Shown: piece by piece, positions 44,445-53,429 of the stretch
How the letters are laid out: each line of letters begins with the position of its first letter
How positions within the stretch are numbered: position 1 is the stretch's first letter
Source: Variovorax sp. Root411
Lineage (GTDB): Bacteria; Pseudomonadota; Gammaproteobacteria; Burkholderiales; Burkholderiaceae_C
Direction of reading: 5' to 3'
Assembly: GCF_001425205.1 (NCBI RefSeq)
Contig: NZ_LMDW01000002.1
Span: forward strand, 109,099-173,098
Length of the DNA stretch: 64,000 bases
The notes under the pieces: model-generated
Seen by the model: only the letters and a program-made list of their open reading frames with translations
Told to the model about the DNA's origin: nothing
The model's database searches: none
Position numbers and translations under genes: made by a program

Positions 44445-45101
44445 TCAACGCGCGCTGCGGCGCAGGAACATATGCGTGGCGCGCTCGCCTGCCACCTGCC
44501 GTTCGCAGCGGTAGCCCAGCGCCGGCAGGTCGAGGCCCGCAAACAGCGCCTCGCCCTTGCCCAAAAGCACCGGCCGCACGGCCAGGTGAAGTTCATCGAT
44601 CAGACCGGCCTTCAAATATTCGCGAACGGTAGCCACGCCGCCGCCCACGCGCACGTCGCGCGTGCCCGCGGCTGCCCGCGCCTGCGCCAGTGCATCGTGG
44701 ATGCCGCCGGTGACGAAGTGAAATGTCGTGCCGCCCTTCATTGTCAGTGGCGCGCGGGCATGGTGGGTCAGCACGAAGACCGGCACATGGTACGGAGGCT
44801 CGTCGCCCCACCAGCCTTTCCAGCTCTCGTCGGGCCAGGGACCGCGCACCGGCCCGAACATGTTGCGCCCAAGGATCCAGGCACCCATCTCGGAAAAACC
44901 TTGTTCGGCGATCTCGTTGTCGATGCCGGTCTCGCCGTTGGCCTCGCCCGTCTTTTGCATCTGCTGCCAGACGCGCGTGGGAAAGAACCAGTCCATGAGT
45001 TCGGGACCGCGAACGCCCAGCGGGTTCTCCAGGCTCTGGTCCGGGCCGGCGGCGAAGCCATCGAGCGAAACGCCGAAGCTGCGCACAAGCAATCGGGTCA
45101 T
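44445..45101 (-). CDS. RibD-C/dihydrofolate-reductase-like protein
   Basis: 218 residues from ATG 45101 (MTRLLVRSFGVSLDGFAAGP). The RibD C-terminal reductase fold appears as SFGVSLDGFAAGP, ILGRNMFGPVRG, VFVLTHHARAPL, the NADPH-site DVRVGGGVATVREYLKAGLID and HLAVRPVLLGKGEALF. These YwjB/YyaP-like proteins reduce unknown substrates. It stands alone, transcribed towards the binding-protein gene. Confidence 0.87.
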   Translation of the reverse strand: MTRLLVRSFGVSLDGFAAGPDQSLENPLGVRGPELMDWFFPTRVWQQMQKTGEANGETGIDNEIAEQGFSEMGAWILGRNMFGPVRGPWPDESWKGWWGDEPPYHVPVFVLTHHARAPLTMKGGTTFHFVTGGIHDALAQARAAAGTRDVRVGGGVATVREYLKAGLIDELHLAVRPVLLGKGEALFAGLDLPALGYRCERQVAGERATHMFLRRSAR

Positions 45102-45221
45102 GGAGTCGTCTCCTGCAAAGGGGAGCCGCAGTTTAGCGCGGGCAATGCCCACGGAGGCGCGAACGATGATTCTGCAGCGGGCGCATAGCCGCCCTTGAGT
45201 GCCCCCTAGAACGCCCCCCAC

Positions 45222-46244
45222 TCAGCGCCGCAACGCACCGCGCGCCAAAGTCTCCGAAGGCCGCTCCCCAAAGCGCGCACGGTACTGCGCAGCGAAATGG
45301 CCCAGGTGCAGGAAGCCGTATTTCTCCGCCGCTTCACGCACGCTGCCATTGCCACCGCTTGCCGCCGACGCCAGCAGCTCGCCCCGCACCCTGTCGAGCC
45401 TGAGCTCCCGCAGGAACTCCATCGGCCCCTGGTCCGCGTGCTGGCGAAATGCCAGCTGCAGTGCACGCGCGCTGCAGCCGACTTCACTGCATATGTCGGC
45501 CAGCGACACGGGCTGCTCGGCATGCGCCGCCATGAATTCCTGCGCCCTTCGCACGACGCGCGGCAGCAGGCTGCGTTGCGCATCGCTGGCCAGGGCGCGC
45601 GAGTGGTTGTGGCCCGCCGACATCAGCAGGCTGGACATCAGGTATTCCTCGGCGTGCTCCGCAAGGCGGTTGCCGGCCTGCAGCACATTGCCGCCGGCAT
45701 CGAGCGTGAGCCGCAGATAGTCGATGAAGTGCACCAGCGGCGCGAGCGCGGGGTTGTCGAGCGGCACGCCGAGGTCGAACACCAGTGCCTGATGCATGGG
45801 CGCCTGTAGCAGCGACTCGAGCCGCGACAGCAGCGCCGGCCGGGCCAGCCGCACGATCAGGTGCGGGCTGTCGTCGGCCCAGCGCATCGAGAGCGGTTCG
45901 GTGGGCGAAGGCAATGAGGCGAGGCTGGGCGTTGCGTCGACCTGCTGCGCGCCGCAGCGGATTTCGGCGCCGCCGCGCAACGGAATCTGCAACAGGAAAA
46001 AATCCTGCAGGTAGCCCGGGTCGATCTGCACGCCCGGTCCGTACTGCACGTAGTTCAGGCTCACGTCGCGGTGCAGGCGTGCGCTGTGGTGGCAGGCATC
46101 GAGCTCGGCGCGGGGCCGCAGCATGGTGAGGCCGTGCGGGCAGAACACGCGGGCCACGCTTTCGCGCGCCTCGTCCATGTCGTGGCTTTCGAACAATCGA
46201 TAGCGCTGCAGCGGCAGCCGTGGGGAGGTGGCGGCGGTTTCCAT
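45222..46244 (-). CDS. AraC-family regulator of the flavoprotein oxygenase cluster
   Basis: 340 residues. An AraC_binding_2-type sensor domain (about 1-200; SLNYVQYGPGVQIDPGYLQD and DFFLLQIPLRGGAEI) is followed by the double HTH (PVSLADICSEVGCSARALQL and VREAAEKYGFLHLGHFAAQY). It is divergent from the SDR gene with 180 bp between them. Indole-oxygenase (iif/ind) and styrene-like clusters known to me carry just such an AraC activator, so control of 46425-51449 is likely. Confidence 0.9.
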   Translation of the reverse strand: METAATSPRLPLQRYRLFESHDMDEARESVARVFCPHGLTMLRPRAELDACHHSARLHRDVSLNYVQYGPGVQIDPGYLQDFFLLQIPLRGGAEIRCGAQQVDATPSLASLPSPTEPLSMRWADDSPHLIVRLARPALLSRLESLLQAPMHQALVFDLGVPLDNPALAPLVHFIDYLRLTLDAGGNVLQAGNRLAEHAEEYLMSSLLMSAGHNHSRALASDAQRSLLPRVVRRAQEFMAAHAEQPVSLADICSEVGCSARALQLAFRQHADQGPMEFLRELRLDRVRGELLASAASGGNGSVREAAEKYGFLHLGHFAAQYRARFGERPSETLARGALRR

Positions 46245-46424
46245 GGGGCCAGGTCACCCTAGCAAAAAGCATCCCAGCCCACAATTCGGATCGCCCCTTG
46301 GCAAAAACATGCGCGCCAGGGACGGCGCCTGCGCTTGCGGGATTCGCCAGCGCGCCCTCGCCTCCTAAGGTACGACCCCACGGGCCAGCCCGGCCCGGTC
46401 GATCCACCAAGGAGAGCAAGCGTC

Positions 46425-47216
46425 ATGTTCAAGGGACTCGAAGGCAGGAGCGCCATCGTCACCGGTGGCTCCACATTGATAGGGGCCGGCGTGGTGCGTG
46501 CGCTGCACGCGGCCGGCGTGAAGGTCGTCATCGCCGACATCGACGCCGCCAACGGACAGGCGCTGGCGGATTCGCTGGGCACCGGCGCGCGCTTCGTGCG
46601 CACCGACATCACCGACGACGCGCAGGTGGCGGCGTGCGTGGCGCAGGCGGTGCTGCGGCATGGCGGCGTGCACTTCCTCGTGAACCTCGCGTGCTCGTAC
46701 GTGGACGACGGTTTCAAGTCGCCGCGTGCCGACTGGCTCACATCGTTCAACGTGAACGTCGCGAGCGCGGTGGCGATGCTGCAGGCCGTGCATCCGCACA
46801 TGGTGGCGGCAGGCGGCGGCGCGGTGGTCAATTTCACGAGCATCTCCTCGCGCGTGGCGCAGACGGGGCGCTGGCTCTATCCGGTGAGCAAGGCCGCGAT
46901 GGCGCAGCTCACCCGCAACATGGCGATGGACCTCGCGCCCGACCGCATCCGCGTGAACAGCGTGTCGCCGGGCTGGACGTGGTCGGCCGTGATGGACCGG
47001 CTCAGCGGCGGCGACCGGGCCAAGACCGATCGCGTGGCCGCGCCCTTTCATCTGCTCGGGCGCGTCGGCGACCCGGACGAGGTGGCGCAGGTGGTGCTGT
47101 TCCTGTGCTCGGACCACGCGAGCTTCGTGACGGGCGCCGACTACGCGGTGGACGGTGGTTATGCCGCCATGGGCCCGGAGCAGGCCGTGCCCGCCATTCC
47201 CAGGTTGATGGACTAG
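46425..47216 (+). CDS. SDR-family oxidoreductase of the oxygenase cluster
   Basis: 263 residues. ATG 46425 follows AAGGAGAGCAAGCGTC. The cofactor motif TGGSTLIGAG (13-22) and catalytic YPVSK (Tyr152, Lys156) are present. The usual NNAG is altered to NLAC (88-91), which may tune cofactor or structure. In indole-oxidation clusters an SDR acts after the flavin monooxygenase; the substrate here is unproven. It is first in the plus-strand operon, 22 bp before the StyA1-like gene. Confidence 0.88.
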   Translation: MFKGLEGRSAIVTGGSTLIGAGVVRALHAAGVKVVIADIDAANGQALADSLGTGARFVRTDITDDAQVAACVAQAVLRHGGVHFLVNLACSYVDDGFKSPRADWLTSFNVNVASAVAMLQAVHPHMVAAGGGAVVNFTSISSRVAQTGRWLYPVSKAAMAQLTRNMAMDLAPDRIRVNSVSPGWTWSAVMDRLSGGDRAKTDRVAAPFHLLGRVGDPDEVAQVVLFLCSDHASFVTGADYAVDGGYAAMGPEQAVPAIPRLMD

Positions 47217-47238
47217 CAAGCAAATAAGGAGCAACACC

Positions 47239-48440
47239 ATGAAGCGAATCGCAATCGTCGGTGCGGGCCAGTCAGGCCTGCAACTGGGGCTCGGCCTGCT
47301 GGGCGCGGGCTATGAGGTCACGATGTTCAGCAACCGCACGGGCGACGACATACGCAACGGCAAGGTGATGTCGAGCCAGTGCATGTTCCACACCTCGCTG
47401 CAGATCGAGCGCGACCTCGGTCTGGACCATTGGGCGAAGGAATGCCCCACGGTGGACGGCATCGGCCTGGCCGTGCCGCATCCCGAGCAGAAGGAAGCCA
47501 AGGCCATCGACTGGGCGGCCCGGCTGAATTCGAGCGCGCAGTCGGTCGACCAGCGCGTGAAGATCCCGGCGTGGATGGCGGAGTTCCAGCGCAAGGGCGG
47601 CGAACTGGTCTTCAAGGACGCGGGCATCGACGAGCTCGAGACCTGCGCGCAAAGCCACGACCTCACGCTGGTGGCGAGCGGGAAGGGCGACATCTCGAAG
47701 CTGTTCGAGCGCGACGCCCACAAGTCGCCCTACGACAAGCCGCAGCGCGCGCTGGCGCTGACCTACGTGAAGGGCATGGCGCCGCGCGAGCCGCACTCGG
47801 CCGTCTGTTCCCCGCGCTGACGACCACGGGGCCTTGCGAGATCATGGTGTTCGAAGGCGTGCCCGGTGGTCCCATGGATTGCTGGTCGGACGTGAAGACG
47901 CCGCAGGAGCACCTCGCGCGCAGCAAGTGGATCCTCGACACCTTCACGCCCTGGGAGGCCGAGCGCTGCAGCAACATCGAGCTGACCGACGACAACGGCA
48001 TCCTCGCGGGCCGCTTCGCACCGACCGTGCGCAAGCCGGTTGCGACGCTGCCTTCGGGGCGCAAGGTGCTGGGCCTGGCCGACGTGGTGGTGCTCAACGA
48101 CCCGATCACCGGCCAGGGCTCGAACAACGCGGCCAAGTGCGCCGACGTGTACCTGAAGAGCATCCTCGCGCGCGGCGACGGTCCCGGCGATGCGGCGTGG
48201 ATGCAGCAGACCTTCGACCGCTACTGGTTTGGCTATGCGCAATGGGTCACGCAGTGGACCAACATGCTGCTCGCACCGCCGCCGCCCCATGTGCTCAAGC
48301 TGCTCGGCAGCGCCGGCGCGATGCCCCCGCTGGCCAGCGCGATCGCCAACGGCTTCGACGATCCGCGCACCTTCTTCCCGTGGTTCGCGGACCCGGTGGA
48401 GGCCGACCGCTACATCGAGACCTGGGCGGCCGCCGCCTGA
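47239..48440 (+). pseudogene. StyA1-like styrene/indole monooxygenase, interrupted
   Basis: The first frame (47239-47820, 193 residues) carries the FAD motif GAGQSGLQLG (8-17), SSQCMF, and TLVASGKGDISKLFERD, reaching PREPHSAVC before a premature stop. The remainder (FPALTTTGPCEIMVFEGVP through GLADVVVLNDPITGQGSNNA to IETWAAAA) lies in another frame ending at 48440. Compared with the downstream paralog, 20 bp are missing at the junction; the paralog itself lacks more. Frame arithmetic fits a 37-bp loss here. Intact relatives epoxidise or sulfoxidise aromatic substrates using FADH2 from a reductase. Confidence 0.85.
47806..47904 (+). repeat. 99-bp exact repeat in StyA1-like gene
   Basis: Every base equals 49042-49140 in the tandem paralog, whereas sequence on either side differs by roughly 10-20%. 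Its left end (TGTTCCCCGCGCTGACG) is the break point of the frame in both genes. Confidence 0.97.
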
Positions 48441-48457
48441 CGCGACGGGTAAAGCGT

Positions 48458-50174
48458 ATGAACAGACGCGTGGCCATCGTCGGCGCCGGGCAGTCCGGCA
48501 TGCAACTCGCGCTGGGCCTGCAACAGGCCGGGCACGAGGTAACGGTTTTCTCGAACCGCACGGCGCGGGAGATCTTCGAAGGGCCGGTCATGTCGAGCCA
48601 ATGCATGTTCGAAACCGCGCTGCAGGCCGAGCGCGAACTCGGGCTGGACTTCTGGGCCGGCGAATGCCCGCCCGTGGAAGGCATAGGCATGACGGTGCGC
48701 AACCCGCAAGGCGGCAAAGCCATCGAATGGAGCGCGAGGCTGGATGGCCCCGCGCAGTCGGTCGACCAGCGCATCAAAATCCCCGCGTGGATGAATGAGT
48801 TCGAGAAGCGGGGCGGCCGCCTCGTGCTGCAGGACGTGGGGCTCGACGAGTTGGAAGCATGCGCGCGCACGCACGATCTCGCGGTCGTGGCCAGCGGCAA
48901 GGGCGAGATATCGAAGCTGTTCGAGCGCGATGCCGGGCGCTCCCCGTTCGACGCACCCCAGCGCGTTCTGGCCCTGACCTACGTGAAGGGCATGGCACCG
49001 CGCGAGCCGTTCTCTGCCGTGTGCTTCAACCTGATTCCCGGTGTTCCCCGCGCTGACGACCACGGGGCCTTGCGAGATCATGGTGTTCGAAGGCGTGCCC
49101 GGTGGTCCCATGGATTGCTGGTCGGACGTGAAGACGCCGCGAGAGCACCTCGCACGCAGCAAGTGGATCCTCGACACCTTCCTGCCATGGGAGGCCGAGC
49201 GCTGCAAGAACATCGAACTGGCCGACGGCAACGGCGTGCTCGTCGGCAGCTTTGCACCGACGGTGCGCAAGCCGGTGGCCACACTGCCCTCGGGGCGCAA
49301 GGTGCTGGGCCTGGCCGACGTGGTGGTGCTCAACGATCCGATCACCGGCCAGGGCTCGAACAACGCGGCCAAGAGCGCCGACATCTGTCTCAAGCGCATC
49401 CTCGAACATGGCGATGCCCCCTTCGATGCGGCGTGGATGCAGCAGACCTTCGACCGCTACTGGGAAGGCTACGCACGCTGGGCCACCGCATGGACCCACA
49501 GCCTGCTCGCGCCGCCCGCGCCCCATATGCACAAGCTGCTGCAGAGCGCCACGCACATGCCCTCGGTGGCGAGCACGCTGGTCAACGGCTTCGACGATCC
49601 GCGCGCCTTCGCGCCCTGGTGGTTCGACGCCGCGGAGGCCGACCGCTTCCTGGAAACCAGGGCCCGCGAGGCGGCGGTCGACCGGTTCGACCGCCGCGAC
49701 TTCCGCAAGGCACTGGGCCAGTTCTCGACCGGCGTGACCGTCATCACCACGCGCGCCATCGACGGGCGCCGCGTGGGCATGACGGCCAACTCGTTCTCGT
49801 CGGTCTCGCTCGAGCCGCCGCTCGTGCTGTGGAGCCTGGCCCGCAACGCACCGAGCGTGGCGGATTTCACCGGCGCCAGCCATTTCGCGATCAACGTGCT
49901 TGCGGCGCACCAGCATCACCTGTCGCGCCAGTTCTCGACGCCGCAGGCCGACAAGTTCGGCGGTGTGGATTGCTGCGAGGGCACGGCGGGCGTACCGCTG
50001 CTCAACGACGTCATTGCCCGATTCGTCTGCCGCAACGTGCGGCAGTACGATGGGGGCGATCACCTCATCTTCATCGGTGAAGTCGAGCGGTACGACCGCT
50101 TCGATGGCGAGCCGCTGGTCTTTCACTCGGGCTACTACCAGGTGACGACGCGGCACCCGGAATGTTTGCAATAG
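48458..50174 (+). pseudogene. StyA2B-like monooxygenase/flavin-reductase fusion, interrupted
   Basis: ATG 48458 starts MNRRVAIVGAGQSGMQLALG. The monooxygenase frame runs to SAVCFNLIPGV, then is lost; from 49041 another frame resumes at FPALTTTGPCEIM and continues to the end. After about residue 400 a second domain follows directly: RRDFRKALGQFSTGVTVITT, then GMTANSFSSVSLEPPLVLWS, an NAD(P)H:flavin reductase of the StyB/HpaC type. Such oxygenase-reductase fusions are the StyA2B proteins first described in Rhodococcus opacus 1CP and known in Variovorax. Frame arithmetic fits a loss of about 17 bp (3n+2) at 49041. Confidence 0.85.
49042..49140 (+). repeat. 99-bp exact repeat in StyA2B-like gene
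   Basis: Identical to 47806-47904. The offset between copies is 1236 bp, about one gene length. Confidence 0.97.
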
Positions 50175-50195
50175 AACGCACAACGGAGAACCCAC

Positions 50196-51449
50196 ATGCA
50201 AGAGAAAGCCCAGGCTTCAGGCCAATACATCGAGATGAAAGCCGCCGACGGCAGTGGCAGCTTCCGCGGCTACCTCGCGCTGCCCGCGGCGGGCACCGGC
50301 CCGGGCCTGGTGATCGCCCAGGAAATCTTCGGCATCAACCACACCATGCGCGAGGTGGCCGACTACTACGCCGAGGAAGGCTACGTGGCGCTGGTGCCCG
50401 ACCTGTTCTGGCGGCAGGAGCCGAACGTGGAGCTCGGCTACAGCGAAGCCGACTGGCAGCGCGCCTTCGCACTCTACAGCGGCTTCGACGAGGCCAAAGG
50501 CATGGAAGACATGCAGATCGCCATCGATGCGCTGCGTGCGCGCGCCGAGGTGCCCGGCAAGAAAGTGGGCGTGCTCGGCTTCTGCCTCGGCGGCAAGCTG
50601 GCGTACCTGGCCGCATGCCGCACCGATGCGGACGTGGCGGTCGGCTACTACGGCGTGGGCATCGACGCCGCGCTCGGCGAGGCCGACCGGATCAAGCGGC
50701 CGCTCACGCTGCACATCGCCGAGCTCGACAAGTTCTGCCCGCCCGAGGCACGCGACCGCATCGTCGCCACGCTCCAGGGCCGCCCCGGCGTTTCCCTGTA
50801 CGTGTATCCGGGCATGGACCACGCCTTCGCGCGTGCGGGCGGCGAGCACTTCCACAAGCCCTCGGCGCTGATGGCGCACGAGCGCAGCATCGCCACGCTG
50901 AAGGACGCCATCGGCCCGCATTACGACCTCTCGGCGCTATGGGACAAGCACTGCGAATACGAGTTCGCCACGCGCAACGTCGACGACACCATGAGCACCA
51001 TGGTGGCCGAGCCGTACGTCAACCACATCCCCACGATGACCGGCGGCGTTGGGTACAAGGCGCTGCACGCGTTCTATTCGAACCACTTCGTCAACAGCAA
51101 TCCGCCCGATACCGCGCTCACGTCAATCTCGCGCACCGTGGGTGCCACGCAGGTGGTCGACGAGCTGCTGTTCTGCTTCACGCACACCACCGAGATCCCG
51201 TGGATGCTGCCGGGGGTCAAACCGACCGGCAAGCGCGTGGAGATACCGCTGCTCGCCGTCATCAAGTTCCGCGGCAACAAGCTCTATCACGAGCACATCT
51301 ACTGGGACCAGGCCAGCGTGCTGGTGCAGGTCGGCCTCCTCGACGCGAAGCTGCTGCCGGTGGCGGGGATCGAAACGGGGCGCAAGCTGCTCGACGAGAC
51401 GCTGCCGTCGAATACGTTGATGCCGCGTCAGAGGGCGACCGGGGCTTGA
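50196..51449 (+). CDS. Dienelactone hydrolase fused to an NTF2/SnoaL-like domain
   Basis: 417 residues. Residues 1 to about 235 are a dienelactone-hydrolase fold: VIAQEIFGINHTMREVADYY with Glu43, the nucleophile elbow GFCLGGKLAYL with Cys130, and MDHAF with the catalytic His. From about 245 to 400 a second, NTF2-like domain follows (CEYEFATRNVDDTMSTMVAE; ALHAFYSNHFVNSNP; TPHTTEIPW-like region). Most DLHs stop after the first domain. It is 21 bp below the StyA2B-like gene and probably hydrolyses a ring-cleavage or lactone product of the pathway; the substrate is unproven. Confidence 0.88.
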   Translation: MQEKAQASGQYIEMKAADGSGSFRGYLALPAAGTGPGLVIAQEIFGINHTMREVADYYAEEGYVALVPDLFWRQEPNVELGYSEADWQRAFALYSGFDEAKGMEDMQIAIDALRARAEVPGKKVGVLGFCLGGKLAYLAACRTDADVAVGYYGVGIDAALGEADRIKRPLTLHIAELDKFCPPEARDRIVATLQGRPGVSLYVYPGMDHAFARAGGEHFHKPSALMAHERSIATLKDAIGPHYDLSALWDKHCEYEFATRNVDDTMSTMVAEPYVNHIPTMTGGVGYKALHAFYSNHFVNSNPPDTALTSISRTVGATQVVDELLFCFTHTTEIPWMLPGVKPTGKRVEIPLLAVIKFRGNKLYHEHIYWDQASVLVQVGLLDAKLLPVAGIETGRKLLDETLPSNTLMPRQRATGA

Positions 51450-51473
51450 AGGGGCGCCGCGGCACTTCACGCC

Positions 51474-52199
51474 TCACTCTGCAATATCGGCCGCGATTTT
51501 CTCCAGCACCTCGCGCGGTCGTTCGGTGATCACGTCGCCATGGCTCACCACGATACGCACCAGCGCCGGTTCGGCCGCCCAGGCACGCAGTGCAGCCGCC
51601 AGCGCGGCGTGGTCCTTGACGAACATCTTTTCGCCCACCCAAGGCATCTGCGGTTCCTTGACGCCAAAGCCCATCAAGCGTGCCATCACCTTGGCGCCCA
51701 GGCCGTCGGGATGGTGCACGTTGGCGATGATGTCGTTGACGACCAGCGAGGTGCCGTCCGCGCGCCGGACGACCAGGGCGGCCTCCTTGTCACCGACGCC
51801 AGGCACGGTCAGGAACGCCACGGTCGGGTCGTCGAGCACGTCCGTGGTCGCATCCACCGGCGCAGCCTCGGCCACGGCTTCGCGCGCGCCGGGCGGGCAG
51901 ACGACCTTTGCGGCCGGATAGCGCCGCTTCCAGGCCTTGAGATCGAGGCGGTGCGATGCGCCGGGCACGATCAGAAAATCGACCGAACCCAGCGCTTCGA
52001 GCTGCGCCATCTGCGGCTCGCTCAGCGGAATGGCGCTCCACACGGCGAGCCGCCGGCCTTGCAGTGTGAGCACGGTCATCCGGCGCGGAAAATGGCCGAG
52101 CGGCATGGCGATTTCGCCCGCTACGGTGTGCAAGCCTTCGCCGAGCATTTCGAGCGGGCCGTGCTTCTCGACCTTCCATTCGTCGTTGAGCCTGGACAT
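51474..52199 (-). CDS. DUF4336/MBL-fold-like protein
   Basis: 241 residues from ATG 52199 (MSRLNDEWKVEKHG). FPRRMTVLTLQGRRLAVWSA, LEALGSVDFLIVPGASHRLD and AKVVCPPGAREAV match DUF4336, a metallo-beta-lactamase-related family in which the classical HxHxDH motif is missing; GASHRLD and VNDIIANVHHPDG carry the remaining histidines. Hydrolase activity is therefore uncertain. It is convergent with the DLH gene. Confidence 0.78.
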   Translation of the reverse strand: MSRLNDEWKVEKHGPLEMLGEGLHTVAGEIAMPLGHFPRRMTVLTLQGRRLAVWSAIPLSEPQMAQLEALGSVDFLIVPGASHRLDLKAWKRRYPAAKVVCPPGAREAVAEAAPVDATTDVLDDPTVAFLTVPGVGDKEAALVVRRADGTSLVVNDIIANVHHPDGLGAKVMARLMGFGVKEPQMPWVGEKMFVKDHAALAAALRAWAAEPALVRIVVSHGDVITERPREVLEKIAADIAE

Positions 52200-52343
52200 C
52201 TGGATACCTCCGTCTTGTTGAACGTCGATATGCAGCAACCTGAGCCTGCGGTTCGCACCCCGCCGCCGGCCTCTTGCGCCAGTTCACGTAGGAATAGCTG
52301 ATGCCCGAAACAACTTCCTCCAGGATTTCAGCGGAAGACCCCG

Positions 52344-53417
52344 TCAGGCCGCGGCAGTCTCCGCGCCCGCATCCGCAAAATCGATCAGCACCTTCATCGC
52401 CTGCTTGCGATCGCTCGCCAGCTCGAAGGCCTGGCGTGCCTGCAGCATCGGGAAGGTGTGCGTCACCACCGGCGACAGGTCGACCCGCCCTTCGTTGATG
52501 AGCCGCACCGCGAGCGCGAATTCCGCGTGGAAGCGGAACGAGCCGCAGATGCTGAGCTCCTTGGCCACCACCATGTTCTGCGGAATGCTCACGTCGCCGC
52601 CCAGGCCCAACTGCACGACCACGCCGCGCGGGCGCATCACCTCGAGCCCGTCGCGCAGCGCGCGCTCGTTGCCCGAGCATTCGAGCATCACGTCGAAGGT
52701 GCCCTTCTCGGCCGAGTGGCGCGACACCCAGGTCTTGTCCTGCGCGACGTTGATGGTGTTGTCGGCGCCCATGGCGCGCGCGATGGCGAGCGGCTCGTCG
52801 ACCACGTCGGTGGCGGTGATCTCGGCCGCGCCGTGCGCCCGCGCCGCCGCGATGGCCAGCACGCCGATGGGCCCGCAGCCCGACACCAGCACGCGCTTGC
52901 CCAGCAGCGGCCCGGCGCGCGACACGCCGTGCAACCCCACCGAGAACGGCTCGGCCAGCGCGGCCAGGCGCAGCGGCACGTGCTCGGCCACCTTCACGCA
53001 CTGCGTGGCCTCGCACAGCAGCATGTTGCGGAACGCGCCCTGCACGTGCGGCGTGCGCATCGCGCTTCCATAGAAGCGCATGTCCAGGCACTGGTTGGGC
53101 AGGCCCTCGAGGCAGAACTTGCAGGCGCCGCAAGGCCGGCTCGGGTTGACGGCCACCTTGTCGCCGATGCGCACGCTCTCGACGCCGGGCGCCACCGCCA
53201 CCACGGTGCCGGCCACTTCATGGCCCAGCACCATCGGCTCCTTGATGCGCACGGTGCCGAAGCCGCCGTTGTGAAAGTAATGCAGGTCGGAGCCGCAGAT
53301 GCCGCCCATGCCGACCTTCACCAGCACCTGGCCGGGGCCGATTTCGCCGGCATCCTGTTCGTCCAGGCGCAGGTCGTCGGGGGCGTGAATCACGAGGCAC
53401 ATACAACGCAAACGCAT
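52344..53417 (-). CDS. idnD: L-idonate 5-dehydrogenase-like zinc alcohol dehydrogenase
   Basis: 357 residues. ATG 53417 has AAGGAAG nine bases upstream, better supported than the ATG at 53402. Catalytic zinc ligands are Cys41 in GGICGSDLHY and His66 in GHEVAG; the structural zinc set is Cys96, 99, 102 and 110; the NAD motif is GCGPIG (180-185). HYFHNGGFGTVRIKEPMVLG closely follows IdnD, which oxidises L-idonate to 5-ketogluconate; xylitol/sorbitol-type activity is the alternative. It follows the 2-hydroxyacid dehydrogenase by 12 bp in an operator-controlled divergon. Confidence 0.87.
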   Translation of the reverse strand: MRLRCMCLVIHAPDDLRLDEQDAGEIGPGQVLVKVGMGGICGSDLHYFHNGGFGTVRIKEPMVLGHEVAGTVVAVAPGVESVRIGDKVAVNPSRPCGACKFCLEGLPNQCLDMRFYGSAMRTPHVQGAFRNMLLCEATQCVKVAEHVPLRLAALAEPFSVGLHGVSRAGPLLGKRVLVSGCGPIGVLAIAAARAHGAAEITATDVVDEPLAIARAMGADNTINVAQDKTWVSRHSAEKGTFDVMLECSGNERALRDGLEVMRPRGVVVQLGLGGDVSIPQNMVVAKELSICGSFRFHAEFALAVRLINEGRVDLSPVVTHTFPMLQARQAFELASDRKQAMKVLIDFADAGAETAAA

Positions 53418-53429
53418 GACAGTCTTCCT

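Noticed and set aside
47834..50080. 2.2-kb plus-strand frame running through both StyA-like genes
   Set aside because: Only its middle (48458 to about 49040) is real StyA2B coding; the outer parts are out of frame. Not a natural fusion.
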